A stretch of DNA of 64,000 nt. Origin: Sedimentisphaerales bacterium (GTDB taxonomy: Bacteria > Planctomycetota > Phycisphaerae > Sedimentisphaerales > SM23-30). How positions within the stretch are numbered: position 1 is the stretch's first letter; each line of letters begins with the position of its first letter. Made by a program: the position numbers and the translations under genes. This document shows, piece after piece, positions 1 through 8,747 of this stretch. The notes beneath the pieces are model-generated. The model ran no database searches, was not told where the DNA came from, and worked only from the letters and a program-made list of their open reading frames with translations. Location of the stretch: positions 1-64,000 of the forward strand of contig JANQJS010000002.1 of the NCBI GenBank assembly GCA_028281535.1, read 5' to 3'.

Positions 1-2
1 AT

Positions 3-743
3 TTGGGCATTTTCATGGTAAATATGAAAAAGGTTCGCGAAGTATGGGACCTATTTCAAGAAACGAAAGTGTACAATTTTACCTTGCTACCAAAGGAGCA
101 AGCAGAAAAACTGGTCAATGAAATTCCTTCAGACACCCAAGGCGTTGTGGTCTCCAATGTCATTGAAGGTGCAGCGGCATCTCAGGCAGGTTTTCTTTTA
201 GGAGATCTGATCATCGGAATGAATGACAAACCATTAGTCGAATCAACAGATTTACGTAATTATGTTGGTACGCTTAGGCCAGGTGAACAGGTTCAATGTC
301 GATTATTGCGTGATGGCAAAGAAATGGAAATAACTGTAACGCTTGGAGATCGTGATGTTGCCAAACAGCGTGATGAACAATTAAGAAAAGAATTTATTGC
401 AAGGCGACAAAGTAGCGTAACGCCTTTGCCACCTAATCATCCACCCATCCCTAATCAAGCTCCAGATCTACAAGAAAAATCCAAACCTAAATTAGGTGCA
501 GTCCTTCAGGATATTCGGTCTTCGGGGGTATTGATTCTTAAAGTACTTGCGGGATCTGTTGCTGCAAATAGTGGTTTGAAATCAGGAGATATTGTCATTT
601 CCGTCGATGGCCGTGCTGTTAATTCGATTCAAGATTTGAAAGAGGCTATATCAGATATTGATTTTGATTTCCAAGGAGTTGCTATGGAAATTATGAATCG
701 AAGTGGAAAACGATCGGTCTTGGTCGGTAAAGATACTGATTGA
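3..743 (+). CDS. PDZ-domain protein, 5' end cut by the window edge
   Basis: The frame is open to the left edge, so the true start may lie outside; in-frame starts are TTG at 3, ATG at 15 and ATG at 24. Two PDZ domains are visible, at about residues 46-115 (GVVVSNVIEGAAASQAG, then GDLIIGMNDKPL) and 163-225 (SGVLILKVLAGSVAANSGL, then GDIVISVDGRAV). Each has the hydrophobic carboxylate-binding strand and the GDxI core. No trypsin-like catalytic domain is present in the visible part. Tandem C-terminal PDZ domains are typical of HtrA/DegP proteases, so this is most likely the end of such a protease, but a stand-alone PDZ scaffold cannot be excluded. A second, complete HtrA gene lies at 20016-21452. 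Confidence 0.75.
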   Translation: MGIFMVNMKKVREVWDLFQETKVYNFTLLPKEQAEKLVNEIPSDTQGVVVSNVIEGAAASQAGFLLGDLIIGMNDKPLVESTDLRNYVGTLRPGEQVQCRLLRDGKEMEITVTLGDRDVAKQRDEQLRKEFIARRQSSVTPLPPNHPPIPNQAPDLQEKSKPKLGAVLQDIRSSGVLILKVLAGSVAANSGLKSGDIVISVDGRAVNSIQDLKEAISDIDFDFQGVAMEIMNRSGKRSVLVGKDTD

Positions 744-785
744 ATATACCCCTAAACTTGATCTGATTGGGGTTGAACATGTTGT

Positions 786-814
786 TTGACACAAACCTGG
801 GGATAGGTTAAGCT
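786..814 (+). promoter_or_regulatory. possible sigma70-type promoter upstream of lon
   Basis: TTGACA at 786-791 is followed after 17 bases by TAAGCT at 809-814. The -35 box is perfect, the -10 box is poor. It would leave a leader of about 80 bases before lon. Confidence 0.35.
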
Positions 815-850
815 TAGTTTTATCAATACGATATGAATTTAAACATCTTT

Positions 851-879
851 TTGCCTGCCATTAACGACCTTGCAGGCAA
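851..879 (+). other. hairpin in the lon leader
   Basis: TTGCCTGC at 851-858 pairs perfectly with GCAGGCAA at 872-879 around a 13-base loop. It lies 24 bases before the lon start codon. The following bases are AT-rich but are not a clear T-run, so it could be either a weak terminator of the PDZ gene or a leader structure of lon. Confidence 0.4.
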
Positions 880-903
880 TTTATCATATAATTAATAGAG
901 ACT

Positions 904-3417
904 ATGGCCAAAAAGAAGAAAAAAGAGGACGTTTTTAGCCAGTTCGATACGAATAATATCGACACTCAGGATATAGACGTTTCATCGGAAATTGTTGATT
1001 TACCCAAAGTGGTGACACCACCATCTCCAGCATCTACCTCAGTAGATAATAATGGTGGAAATCAGGTTGAGATTCCCAGCGAGATAGGTGTTTTGGCATT
1101 GCGAAATGCGGTGGTCTTTCCCGGGACAGTCATTCCATTGGCTGTAGGACGGCCTCGGAGTCAGCGATTACTTGATGCGACCTTACCGAGCGGGCAAGTC
1201 ATTGGTGTACTTACGCAAAAAGATCCTAATACGGACGATCCACAGCAAAAAGATCTTTATCCGATAGGCGTTGTCGTTAGCGTCTTAAAAATGTTGAAAA
1301 TGCCTGATGGCCAAAACAGTTTGGTGGTCCATGGTTTGGTTCGTTTTCGTGTTGTTGAATGGTTGGGAGTTGATCCTTATTTGCGTGCTCGCATTGAAGT
1401 GATTCCGACCGAAACAAAACCGAGTCGTGAGATGGATGCCCTGGTGAATAATGTTCGCCAGATGGCTCAACAGATGATTGAGTTGGCGCCCAACATCCCG
1501 GAAGAAGTCAATGTTGTGTTATCGAACATTGAAGATCCAGGTGCATTGGCAGATTTTCTAGGAGCGAATATCAACATTTCGGTTTCTGAAAAACAGGAAT
1601 TGTTGGAAACCATTCATGTCAAAGATCGTCTGCAAAAATTATCACTAGCTCTTGCTAACCAAATTGAATTATTAGAGCTGAGCGATAAGATTCAAAACAA
1701 AGTTAATAAATCTATTGATAAAACACAGCGTGAATATTATTTGCAAGAACAATTGAAAGCGATTCAGGCAGAACTAGGACAGTCAGATCAACGTACTTCT
1801 GAACTTGAAGAACTCCGGGAAATGATTGAGAATGCAGAGATGCCTGAAGAAGTAGAGGCCGAGGCAATGCGTGAACTGGATCGTCTTTCAAAAATTCCAA
1901 TTATGAGTCCCGAGTTTTCGGTTTTACGATCCTATATCGAATGGTTGTGTGAATTGCCTTGGGCGACATCGACCAAAGATAAACTTAACATGGCATCGGC
2001 AAAACGCATTCTTAATGAAGATCATTATAATCTAGTCAAAATTAAACAGCGAATTTTAGAATTTCTTGCGGTACGTAAATTAAATCCAACCGGGCGTAGT
2101 CCGATTCTTTGTTTTGCTGGTCCACCGGGTGTTGGTAAAACCTCCTTAGGTAAAAGTATTGCCAAAAGTATGGGACGAAAATTTTCCCGTATTTCTTTAG
2201 GAGGTATTCGTGACGAAGCTGATATCCGTGGGCATCGACGAACCTATATTGGTGCATTGCCTGGACGAATTATTCAGGAGCTTCGTAAATGTAAAAGCAA
2301 TAATCCTGTTTTTATGTTAGATGAAATTGACAAAATCGGACAGGATTTTCGAGGTGATCCTGCATCTGCCCTATTGGAAGTATTGGATCCAGAACAGAAT
2401 CATACGTTTACCGATCACTTTATCGATCAGCCTTTTGATTTGTCAAAGGTGATGTTTATTGCAACAGCGAATTATCTGGGTGCGATTCCTCATGCCTTGC
2501 GAGATCGTATGGAAATATTGGAGTTACCAGGTTATACTTCTTCAGAGAAGCTGGCGATTGCAAAGAAATATTTGCTAACCCGTCAGCTGGAAGAAAATGG
2601 CCTGACAGCCTCGATGTTAAAAATAAAAGATGATGCTTTAGAAAAAGTGATTGAGTCGTATACCCGTGAAGCAGGTGTTCGTGAATTGGATCGTCAGATT
2701 GCCTCATTGTGTCGCGCTATTGCTGCTGAAATTGCTTCCAATAAACGAAAGTCTGCGACGATTTCTTCTGGATCGGTCTCCAAATATCTTGGTCCGGCAA
2801 AATATGAATCTGAACTGGCAATGCGAACCAGCGTTCCTGGCGTCGCTACGGGTTTAGCATATACACCCGTCGGTGGTGAAGTTCTTTTTATTGAATCTAC
2901 CATCACGCCAGGTAACGGTCGATTGATCTTGACTGGGCAACTTGGCGATGTGATGAAGGAGAGTGCTCAGGCGGCACTGAGTGTCTTGAAATCACATTGT
3001 GAAAATGGTAAACCGAAATCAACATCGGTCAAAGGTAAAATTGTCAGTGCGCTTATGGGGAATAAAGCCTTAAAAGAACATGATATTCACATTCACGTAC
3101 CAGCTGGTGCAGTGCCTAAGGATGGACCTTCAGCTGGTTTGGCGATTTATACATCATTGGCCTCGTTATTTTCTGACCAACCTGTCAATGCGAAGGTTGC
3201 AATGACGGGTGAGATAACGTTACGAGGATTGGCATTACCGATTGGTGGCGTAAAAGAAAAAGTATTAGCGGCTAAGCGGGCGGGAATACAAACAGTGATT
3301 TTACCTGAACGAAATAAAAAGGATTTGCATGATATTCCCAAGCAAGCACAGCGTGGACTAAAGTTTGTTTTTGTTCGCAATGTAGACCAGGTATTAAAAA
3401 TCGCTTTGGAATCATAA
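904..3417 (+). CDS. lon: ATP-dependent Lon protease (LonA type)
   Basis: Cytosolic AAA+ serine protease that degrades misfolded and regulatory proteins. The 837 residues run: a Lys-rich and acidic N-terminal extension (1-56), the LON substrate domain (from about 57, LALRNAVVFPGTVIPL), a helical linker, the AAA+ module with Walker A GPPGVGKTS near residue 406 and Walker B FMLDEIDK near 470, and the protease domain. The catalytic dyad is Ser743 in KDGPSAG and Lys786 in GGVKEKVLAA; their 43-residue spacing matches E. coli Lon (679/722). The extension, which starts MAKKKKKEDVF, makes it longer than the roughly 780-residue enteric enzyme. It stands alone between a possible promoter and the STAS gene. 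Identification is secure. Confidence 0.97.
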   Translation: MAKKKKKEDVFSQFDTNNIDTQDIDVSSEIVDLPKVVTPPSPASTSVDNNGGNQVEIPSEIGVLALRNAVVFPGTVIPLAVGRPRSQRLLDATLPSGQVIGVLTQKDPNTDDPQQKDLYPIGVVVSVLKMLKMPDGQNSLVVHGLVRFRVVEWLGVDPYLRARIEVIPTETKPSREMDALVNNVRQMAQQMIELAPNIPEEVNVVLSNIEDPGALADFLGANINISVSEKQELLETIHVKDRLQKLSLALANQIELLELSDKIQNKVNKSIDKTQREYYLQEQLKAIQAELGQSDQRTSELEELREMIENAEMPEEVEAEAMRELDRLSKIPIMSPEFSVLRSYIEWLCELPWATSTKDKLNMASAKRILNEDHYNLVKIKQRILEFLAVRKLNPTGRSPILCFAGPPGVGKTSLGKSIAKSMGRKFSRISLGGIRDEADIRGHRRTYIGALPGRIIQELRKCKSNNPVFMLDEIDKIGQDFRGDPASALLEVLDPEQNHTFTDHFIDQPFDLSKVMFIATANYLGAIPHALRDRMEILELPGYTSSEKLAIAKKYLLTRQLEENGLTASMLKIKDDALEKVIESYTREAGVRELDRQIASLCRAIAAEIASNKRKSATISSGSVSKYLGPAKYESELAMRTSVPGVATGLAYTPVGGEVLFIESTITPGNGRLILTGQLGDVMKESAQAALSVLKSHCENGKPKSTSVKGKIVSALMGNKALKEHDIHIHVPAGAVPKDGPSAGLAIYTSLASLFSDQPVNAKVAMTGEITLRGLALPIGGVKEKVLAAKRAGIQTVILPERNKKDLHDIPKQAQRGLKFVFVRNVDQVLKIALES

Positions 3418-3432
3418 GTCAAAACGCGAATC

Positions 3433-3450
3433 TTGCGAATCTGTTCGCAA
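3433..3450 (+). other. hairpin between lon and the STAS gene
   Basis: TTGCGAA at 3433-3439 pairs perfectly with TTCGCAA at 3444-3450 around a TCTG loop, just upstream of the ribosome binding site of the next gene. There is no T-run, so a terminator role is doubtful; it could be an mRNA processing or stability element. Confidence 0.35.
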
Positions 3451-3473
3451 AGAAAGACATGGAGAAGACAATT

Positions 3474-3842
3474 ATGTCAGAGACAACACAATTGGTCGTA
3501 GATAAGACTGATGATATTACGGTTGTTCGTTTTGCCAAAGAAACCGTTTTGGATGCGCGTCATATCGATAGCGTCAGTAAGGAGATGTTCAGCTTAATTG
3601 AGAACGATGGTTGCCTGAAGATGGTTTTAGATTTAGGGTCTGTTGTTATGCTGAGTAGTCAAACACTGGGTGTTTTATTACAGATTAAACAAAAGCTAGA
3701 TCCATTAGATGGTAAGTTAATTCTGGCTGGCATTGATCCAAAGTTATATCGTGTATTCAAAGTGACCAGTTTGAATAATGTGTTTGAATTTTTTGATAAT
3801 GTTGAGTTAGCTGTTGAGCATTTTAAAACTGAGGGTGCATAA
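3474..3842 (+). CDS. STAS-domain protein (anti-sigma factor antagonist-like)
   Basis: Small cytosolic protein of 122 residues made of one STAS domain (about 8-115). The hallmark loop after the third strand reads LDLGSVVMLSSQTLGVLL, with Ser61/Ser62 at the place phosphorylated in SpoIIAA-type anti-anti-sigma factors. The start at 3474 is preferred over the in-frame ATG at 3459 because GGAGAAG lies 6-7 bases before it. The ACT-domain gene follows after one base, so the two are probably co-translated. No anti-sigma kinase, phosphatase or sigma factor gene is nearby, so the partner is unknown. Double-Ser STAS proteins of this kind are, from memory, common in planctomycetes. Confidence 0.85.
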   Translation: MSETTQLVVDKTDDITVVRFAKETVLDARHIDSVSKEMFSLIENDGCLKMVLDLGSVVMLSSQTLGVLLQIKQKLDPLDGKLILAGIDPKLYRVFKVTSLNNVFEFFDNVELAVEHFKTEGA

Positions 3843-3843
3843 A

Positions 3844-4308
3844 ATGGACATGTATATTGCAACTCAATTTTCAATTTTCTTAATGAATAAACCAGGCGTG
3901 TTGGCTCAGACGTTGAATAGAATCGCGAGCGAGAAAGTCAATATTATTGCCATGACTATGGTGGATTCTGTTGAGCATGGTGTATTGCGATTGACCGCAT
4001 CTAAGCGTGATGAGGTTCGTGAGGCGCTTAAAAAATTAAATGTGACGATTAATGAAACGGATGTCCTTTGTTTAACACTGTCTAACAAAACCGGGGCATT
4101 GGCCGATGTTGTTTCTAAACTGGCATCAGCTCATATAAACATTAATTATGCCTATTGTACTGCGGGGGCAAGGGGTGGTCGTACGACAGGTGTTTTAAAG
4201 GTTGCGGATATTAAAAAAGCCATGAAAGTTTTAAGTGATAAAAAAAGTGTGAAAAAAGCGAGTTCGAAAAAAAAGACGCGGAAAAAACGCCCTGTTTCCA
4301 AACGTTAA
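3844..4308 (+). CDS. tandem ACT-domain protein with a Lys/Arg-rich tail
   Basis: The 155 residues hold two ACT folds (about 3-68, IATQFSIFLMNKPGVLAQTLNRI, and 70-130, DVLCLTLSNKTGALADVVSKL). Each has the DKPG-like ligand loop (NKPG, NKTG). The last 25 residues are almost all Lys, Arg and Ser. ACT domains bind amino acids or other small ligands and control enzymes, so this is probably a ligand sensor; the target is not evident. The basic tail could bind nucleic acid, which is a guess. The start at 3844 follows GAGGG and sits one base after the stop of the STAS gene, forming a two-gene unit. An in-frame ATG at 3850 is an alternative. Confidence 0.85.
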   Translation: MDMYIATQFSIFLMNKPGVLAQTLNRIASEKVNIIAMTMVDSVEHGVLRLTASKRDEVREALKKLNVTINETDVLCLTLSNKTGALADVVSKLASAHININYAYCTAGARGGRTTGVLKVADIKKAMKVLSDKKSVKKASSKKKTRKKRPVSKR

Positions 4309-4324
4309 CCAGTTTTTGATACAC

Positions 4325-4351
4325 ATCACATCGATTTGTGATATTTTTATC
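4325..4351 (+). terminator. weak rho-independent terminator-like hairpin
   Basis: ATCACA at 4325-4330 pairs with TGTGAT at 4337-4342 around a six-base loop and is followed by ATTTTTATC. The stem is short and AT-rich. It would end the STAS-ACT unit. Confidence 0.4.
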
Positions 4352-4399
4352 TACAATCGATCTGAAAATGAACATCATGGAAATCAATGTGATAACGTC

Positions 4400-5587
4400 A
4401 TGTCAAATCGACTAGTTGAATTAGAAATCTACCATGTGCATTTGCCATTTCGGCGAACGATTTATCAGGGACATCAGACCTTAACGAGTTCTGATTCGAT
4501 CGTTATAGCTGCTTTATTGGCTGATGGGACGGTTGGTTATGGCGAAGGTGTGATACGCAAAGGGATTGGCACTGATTCAGCGGCATCAATAAATTATCAT
4601 TTTGATACGACGATTCGTCCCTTATTAAATAATTTAGAGCCAAAGCGTTTTTCAGATCTACTTGATTTTGCAGATCAATTACCATTTAGCAGTGAAGAAG
4701 GTCAGCAAATCCATACTGTTCGCTGTGCGGTTGAATTAGCCCTTTTGGATGCTTATGCAAAATATTTTGATACGGATATTGCAAGCATCAATGGCTGGCT
4801 CGGATTTGGCGAGTTTATGCATAGCGATCATAAGCTTGTCCAGGTCAGCGGTCTATTGAATGGGTCGCAGCTAGTTCAGATCAGAAAAGAATTGAGCCGC
4901 ATGCGATGGTGGGGTTTGCGAGATTTTAAGTTGGATTTAGGCACGCAATGGGACGAAGAATTATCCATGTATGTTGCGGACCGATTATTCGATGATTTAT
5001 TGGAGGGATTATCGAGTTTTCGTGTGGATGCTCATGGCAGCTGGGATATCGATCGAGCTGTGGAAATGAGCGAAAAATTGGCGAATCTGGGGGTCTGTAT
5101 TTTTGAGGATCCATTGGCATTGGATGACCAAAGTCATTGGCAGATGATCGCTGATTTGAGTCACCTGTCCGTCATGGTCGATCAGGCTCTGGTGAGCTTG
5201 GATGATGCGAATTATTTTATTGAAAATGATCTGGTCGATTATCTCTCAATTTCTATCAATAAAAATGGTGGTCTGATCGCGGCATTGCGAATCGCCGAAG
5301 CGGCGCGAAAGAATTCTCGAGGATTTGGATTATCTGCTGAGCCTGGAGAGAGTAGCCTATTGACAGCTGCTGGCGTAAAATTTCTGCAAATGGTTCAAAA
5401 TACTGAGTTTGCGGAAATTGGATATGTCAAAAAGAATTTGAAAACGGATCTGGCAACGCAACATCTCAATTACGGCTATCGGGGAAAACTGAAATTGCCC
5501 AAAAAATCAGGATTTGGCGTGGAGGTTCGTCGAGACAAAATCCAAAATTTATTGAGCGAACCACCTCGAAAAATAGCATTTGCTTAA
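4400..5587 (+). CDS. enolase-superfamily enzyme (mandelate racemase / muconate lactonizing type)
   Basis: Enzyme of 396 residues with the N-terminal capping domain (about 5-135) and a TIM barrel. The barrel shows the superfamily catalytic set: K177-x-D179 in FKLDLG, metal ligands D210 (RVDAHGSW), E236 (IFEDPL) and D261 (MVDQAL), and a second-face lysine K288 (SINKNGG). These enzymes abstract a proton alpha to a carboxylate; dipeptide epimerase, o-succinylbenzoate synthase and sugar-acid dehydratase are all possible. Because K-x-D replaces the usual K-x-K, the substrate is left open. ATG at 4400 was chosen because the domain begins there; an upstream in-frame start at 4316 would add an unlikely 28 residues over the putative terminator. 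The gene stands alone. Confidence 0.82.
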   Translation: MSNRLVELEIYHVHLPFRRTIYQGHQTLTSSDSIVIAALLADGTVGYGEGVIRKGIGTDSAASINYHFDTTIRPLLNNLEPKRFSDLLDFADQLPFSSEEGQQIHTVRCAVELALLDAYAKYFDTDIASINGWLGFGEFMHSDHKLVQVSGLLNGSQLVQIRKELSRMRWWGLRDFKLDLGTQWDEELSMYVADRLFDDLLEGLSSFRVDAHGSWDIDRAVEMSEKLANLGVCIFEDPLALDDQSHWQMIADLSHLSVMVDQALVSLDDANYFIENDLVDYLSISINKNGGLIAALRIAEAARKNSRGFGLSAEPGESSLLTAAGVKFLQMVQNTEFAEIGYVKKNLKTDLATQHLNYGYRGKLKLPKKSGFGVEVRRDKIQNLLSEPPRKIAFA

Positions 5588-5713
5588 TAAAATCGATCGA
5601 TTATCCAATCATGTTTTTCAGCTTTTACTTGCCTCTTGAGCCTTGTAATGCTATAAAACCTCTTCGCAAATTATTTAAAAACAATTTCACTAACTAAACA
5701 AGAAGGAAAGTGC

Positions 5714-6919
5714 ATGGCCAGGAAGAAAACCGCAAGTCGTAGTACTAAAAACGATGAAACGTATCTCTTTACCAGTGAATCAGTTAGCATGGGGCATCCC
5801 GATAAGGTGGCCGATCAGATTTCTGATGCTGTGTTAGACGCAATGCTGGAGCAAGATCCCAACAGCCGAGTGGCCTGCGAAACCATGGTTACCACCGGTT
5901 TGGCAGTTGTTGCTGGGGAAGTGACAACAAAAGCTTATGTGGATATCCCTCAAGTCGTTCGTGAAACGATTAAAGAAATTGGTTATACCGACGCTAGCTT
6001 TGGCTTTGATGGCGATAGTTGTGCTGTCATGGTGACCTTGGATGAGCAGTCACCTGATATTAGCCAAGGGGTCACAACAGGTGAAGGTTTGCATAAAGAA
6101 CAAGGTGCTGGCGATCAGGGCCTTATGTTTGGGTATGCATGCCGCGAGACATCAACGTTGATGCCACTGCCGATTCACTTGTCTCATCGATTGGTTGAGA
6201 AAATGGCCAAAGTTCGCCAAAATGGTAAACTGGCTTGGTTACGTCCTGATAGCAAAAGTCAGGTGACCGTTGAATATGATAAAAATAATAAACCACTGCG
6301 AATTCATACCGTGGTGATTTCAACACAACATGATCCGAAGATCAGCCAGGCGAAAATTCGTAAGCAGATTATTGATCATGTGATCAAACCGATTTTGCCA
6401 AAGAAATTAATCGATAGCAAATTGATCATCCATGTGAATCCAACTGGAAAATTTGTTGTTGGTGGTCCACATGGCGATTGCGGTTTAACCGGTCGTAAAA
6501 TTATTGTCGATACCTATGGTGGCATGGGCCGTCATGGCGGTGGTGCTTTTAGCGGTAAAGATCCTAGTAAAGTGGATCGCAGTGCGTGCTACATGGCTCG
6601 CTATGTTGCAAAGAATATTGTTGCAGCCAAAATCGCTGATGTTTGTGAAGTACAATTGGCTTATGCGATTGGTGTTCCTGAGCCCGTATCTGTGAAAGTT
6701 GATACGTTCGGTAGTGGTAAGATTGATGATTTGGAAATTACCAAAATTGTTCGTGAGGTTTTCCCTTTGACGCCTGCTGGTTTAATTAAGCATTTAAAAC
6801 TTAAACGTCCTATTTACAAAGCGACTGCAAAACATGGTCACTTTGGTCGAACAGAAGAGACCTTCACTTGGGAAAAAACAGACCAGGCTAAAAAATTAGC
6901 TCGCTTGGCTGGACTCTAA
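5714..6919 (+). CDS. metK: S-adenosylmethionine synthetase
   Basis: Makes S-adenosylmethionine from methionine and ATP in the cytosol. The 401 residues show the family signatures in order: [16 protein letters not shown], then [13 protein letters not shown] (methionine/ATP loop), then [17 protein letters not shown] (phosphate loop). A Lys-rich 16-residue N-terminal extension precedes the usual start region. AAGGAAAG lies before the ATG. The 126-base upstream region shows no recognisable SAM riboswitch. A strong terminator follows at 6949-6980, so metK is probably monocistronic. Confidence 0.97.
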   Translation: MARKKTASRSTKNDETYLFTSESVSMGHPDKVADQISDAVLDAMLEQDPNSRVACETMVTTGLAVVAGEVTTKAYVDIPQVVRETIKEIGYTDASFGFDGDSCAVMVTLDEQSPDISQGVTTGEGLHKEQGAGDQGLMFGYACRETSTLMPLPIHLSHRLVEKMAKVRQNGKLAWLRPDSKSQVTVEYDKNNKPLRIHTVVISTQHDPKISQAKIRKQIIDHVIKPILPKKLIDSKLIIHVNPTGKFVVGGPHGDCGLTGRKIIVDTYGGMGRHGGGAFSGKDPSKVDRSACYMARYVAKNIVAAKIADVCEVQLAYAIGVPEPVSVKVDTFGSGKIDDLEITKIVREVFPLTPAGLIKHLKLKRPIYKATAKHGHFGRTEETFTWEKTDQAKKLARLAGL

Positions 6920-6948
6920 GATGTCAGTAAAAATACATATGTAATTTT

Positions 6949-6980
6949 AAAAGGGCAGATGGATTATCTGTCCTTTTTTT
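6949..6980 (+). terminator. rho-independent terminator of metK
   Basis: AAAAGGGCAGA and TCTGTCCTTTT form a G-C containing stem with one G.T pair around a short loop, and the 3' arm runs into a T-run ending at 6980. Confidence 0.85.
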
Positions 6981-7031
6981 ATGCTTATAAGTAAGGTGAA
7001 TCAGTATCGTCTGTTTGAGTTTGGAGCGTTT

Positions 7032-7880
7032 ATGAATTTTCGAATGATATCTATTCTAATACATTTGTCCCTTATCTTATGTTCATTTGTATCTTGTGCG
7101 CCTACAAGTCTCAATGTTAAAAAAGGACCAACCTATGAATCTAGAATATCAACAGTGAATACGTTAGCTGTTGTTAATGATTTTTGTCTTGTGTTAGACC
7201 ATAAAGAAAAATATGTATCATTGGGGGATTCAATAAAAGCTAAACAAGTTTCTCAACAAGCCGCGATCGATTATTTGACAACCAAAGGGTATGTGTTAGA
7301 TGTGATTGAAGGGGATGTTGTGGGGTCATTTGTTGATCTGAATACAACGTATCGAGTGGCTCAAGAAAAAGGGATGGATATGACATTTCAGCGTCCTCCT
7401 TTTGTGAATCACGCATGGGGTGTTCATGATTATGAGTTTCAGCGTGTGATTATAAATTTAATCCGAATGATCAATGCATCTGTGTCACAAGATTTGGAAA
7501 TGCCTGCGGTTCATTTTTCCAGGAGTGGATTAAGTCAATCTGATTTAGATATCATCAAGCGTCATGTCAATACCGATGCGATATTGGTTGTCTGTGGCGA
7601 AGGCATGATGGTGCCATTTGGTAAAACATTGTTAGAGGGTGTTGGCACAGGTGTATTGACTGGGGTAATTACAGGTGGGTTTGTATCAGTGTCTGTTTAT
7701 AGCGTGTCATATTTGAATACGCGAATAGGTCTTGTAGATTTAACAGACGGGCAATTACTCTGGTCTAATAAACTAAAAAGTTCAGGAGAAAATTATATCA
7801 GCCCAAATTATTATAATAAAACCTGGGCAAACACCATGCTGTATCATCTCGATGGTAAAGAAAAAACGGGCGATAATTAA
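7032..7880 (+). CDS. putative lipoprotein of unknown function
   Basis: 282 residues. The start MNFRMISILIHLSLILCSFVSC has a hydrophobic signal segment ending in FVSC, close to but not a perfect lipobox, so a lipid anchor is likely but not certain. GGAG lies 5 bases before ATG 7032. The earlier in-frame ATG at 6981 touches the metK terminator T-run and would bury the signal sequence. A Gly-rich hydrophobic stretch (GVGTGVLTGVITGGF, about residues 195-210) might insert in a membrane. I do not recognise the family. The last 4 bases overlap the end of the convergent esterase gene. Confidence 0.65.
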   Translation: MNFRMISILIHLSLILCSFVSCAPTSLNVKKGPTYESRISTVNTLAVVNDFCLVLDHKEKYVSLGDSIKAKQVSQQAAIDYLTTKGYVLDVIEGDVVGSFVDLNTTYRVAQEKGMDMTFQRPPFVNHAWGVHDYEFQRVIINLIRMINASVSQDLEMPAVHFSRSGLSQSDLDIIKRHVNTDAILVVCGEGMMVPFGKTLLEGVGTGVLTGVITGGFVSVSVYSVSYLNTRIGLVDLTDGQLLWSNKLKSSGENYISPNYYNKTWANTMLYHLDGKEKTGDN

Positions 7881-8737
7881 TAATCACATCGAGCTTTTAT
7901 AAATTCAAAAATCATGTCTTTTTGCTGTTCGTAAATACAATCTAAATCATGTCCGCAATTGGTTTGGATATACTTGTGTGGGATACTGTAGTGATTTAGA
8001 TGGTCTCGAAATGGTTCGTTATAGTGAGTTAGATCTCCAACGAGCGTTAATATGGCTTGGTTAGTCTTGATGATTTCGCTAGAATTATTTTTTGCGGCAG
8101 TCCAAGGCGAGAATTGATTGAAGTGTCGTTTATCGTTATTAAAAATTTCCAGATAGATTGGTTGCCGGGTTGTTGAGAGAGAGCGATGTGTATGTATCGC
8201 GCCATCAAAATTAATGCATGCTTTAAATAGTTCTGGTCGTTTCATAGCAATCATTGCCGCGCCGTAGCCGCCCATTGAAAATCCTTGAATCACACGTTGG
8301 TCATGTTTTGTGCGATAGGTGTTGTTAATGTGAGGAATCAATTCCTCCACTAGATTTGTATAAGCCGATTTTTTACCTGATGAACTATCAGCCCACATGC
8401 TATTGTTCAATCCATTGGCAAAGACGACAATAACAGGACTGATTTTATTTGTTTCAATTGCCTGACGAATATTTTTAATAACCAGATCGGTGTCGCTGTG
8501 ATGATTTCCGCCTAGTCCATGTAAATGGTAAATCACTGGGTAATGTCTTGTGCTGGTATAATAACCTTTGGGTAAATAGATATTGAATAAAATATTGCTC
8601 TGAGACAGTGGGCCTTTAATTTTCTTTTCATAAATCCTATCATCCTTTTGCCCTATGAAAGGGTTTGATGCATGTTGACAGGATAAAAGTGAAATCAACA
8701 GAACAGATAAACTTGCAATACAACTTTTATTTATCAT
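7877..8737 (-). CDS. esterase D-like alpha/beta hydrolase, probable lipoprotein
   Basis: 286 residues. The signal sequence ends in LLSC with Cys20 as the likely lipid-modified residue, so it should sit in the periplasm or on an outer-membrane leaflet. The hydrolase domain shows the oxyanion region HLHGLGGNHH, nucleophile Ser154 in GFSMGGYGAAM and a late catalytic His in NCGHDLD. The order and spacing match the esterase D / S-formylglutathione hydrolase / feruloyl esterase group, which cleaves carboxyl esters. The natural substrate cannot be read from the sequence. It lies downstream of the UbiA-like gene on the same strand (10-base gap) and may be co-transcribed with it. Confidence 0.85.
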   Translation of the reverse strand: MINKSCIASLSVLLISLLSCQHASNPFIGQKDDRIYEKKIKGPLSQSNILFNIYLPKGYYTSTRHYPVIYHLHGLGGNHHSDTDLVIKNIRQAIETNKISPVIVVFANGLNNSMWADSSSGKKSAYTNLVEELIPHINNTYRTKHDQRVIQGFSMGGYGAAMIAMKRPELFKACINFDGAIHTHRSLSTTRQPIYLEIFNNDKRHFNQFSPWTAAKNNSSEIIKTNQAILTLVGDLTHYNEPFRDHLNHYSIPHKYIQTNCGHDLDCIYEQQKDMIFEFIKARCDY

Positions 8738-8747
8738 GTGAACTATC

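Noticed and set aside
5588-5713. SAM riboswitch before metK
   Set aside because: The leader is short and no known SAM-riboswitch core could be recognised.
6981-7031. Upstream start (ATG 6981) of the lipoprotein gene
   Set aside because: It touches the terminator T-run, has no ribosome site and would bury the signal sequence; ATG 7032 has GGAG in front.
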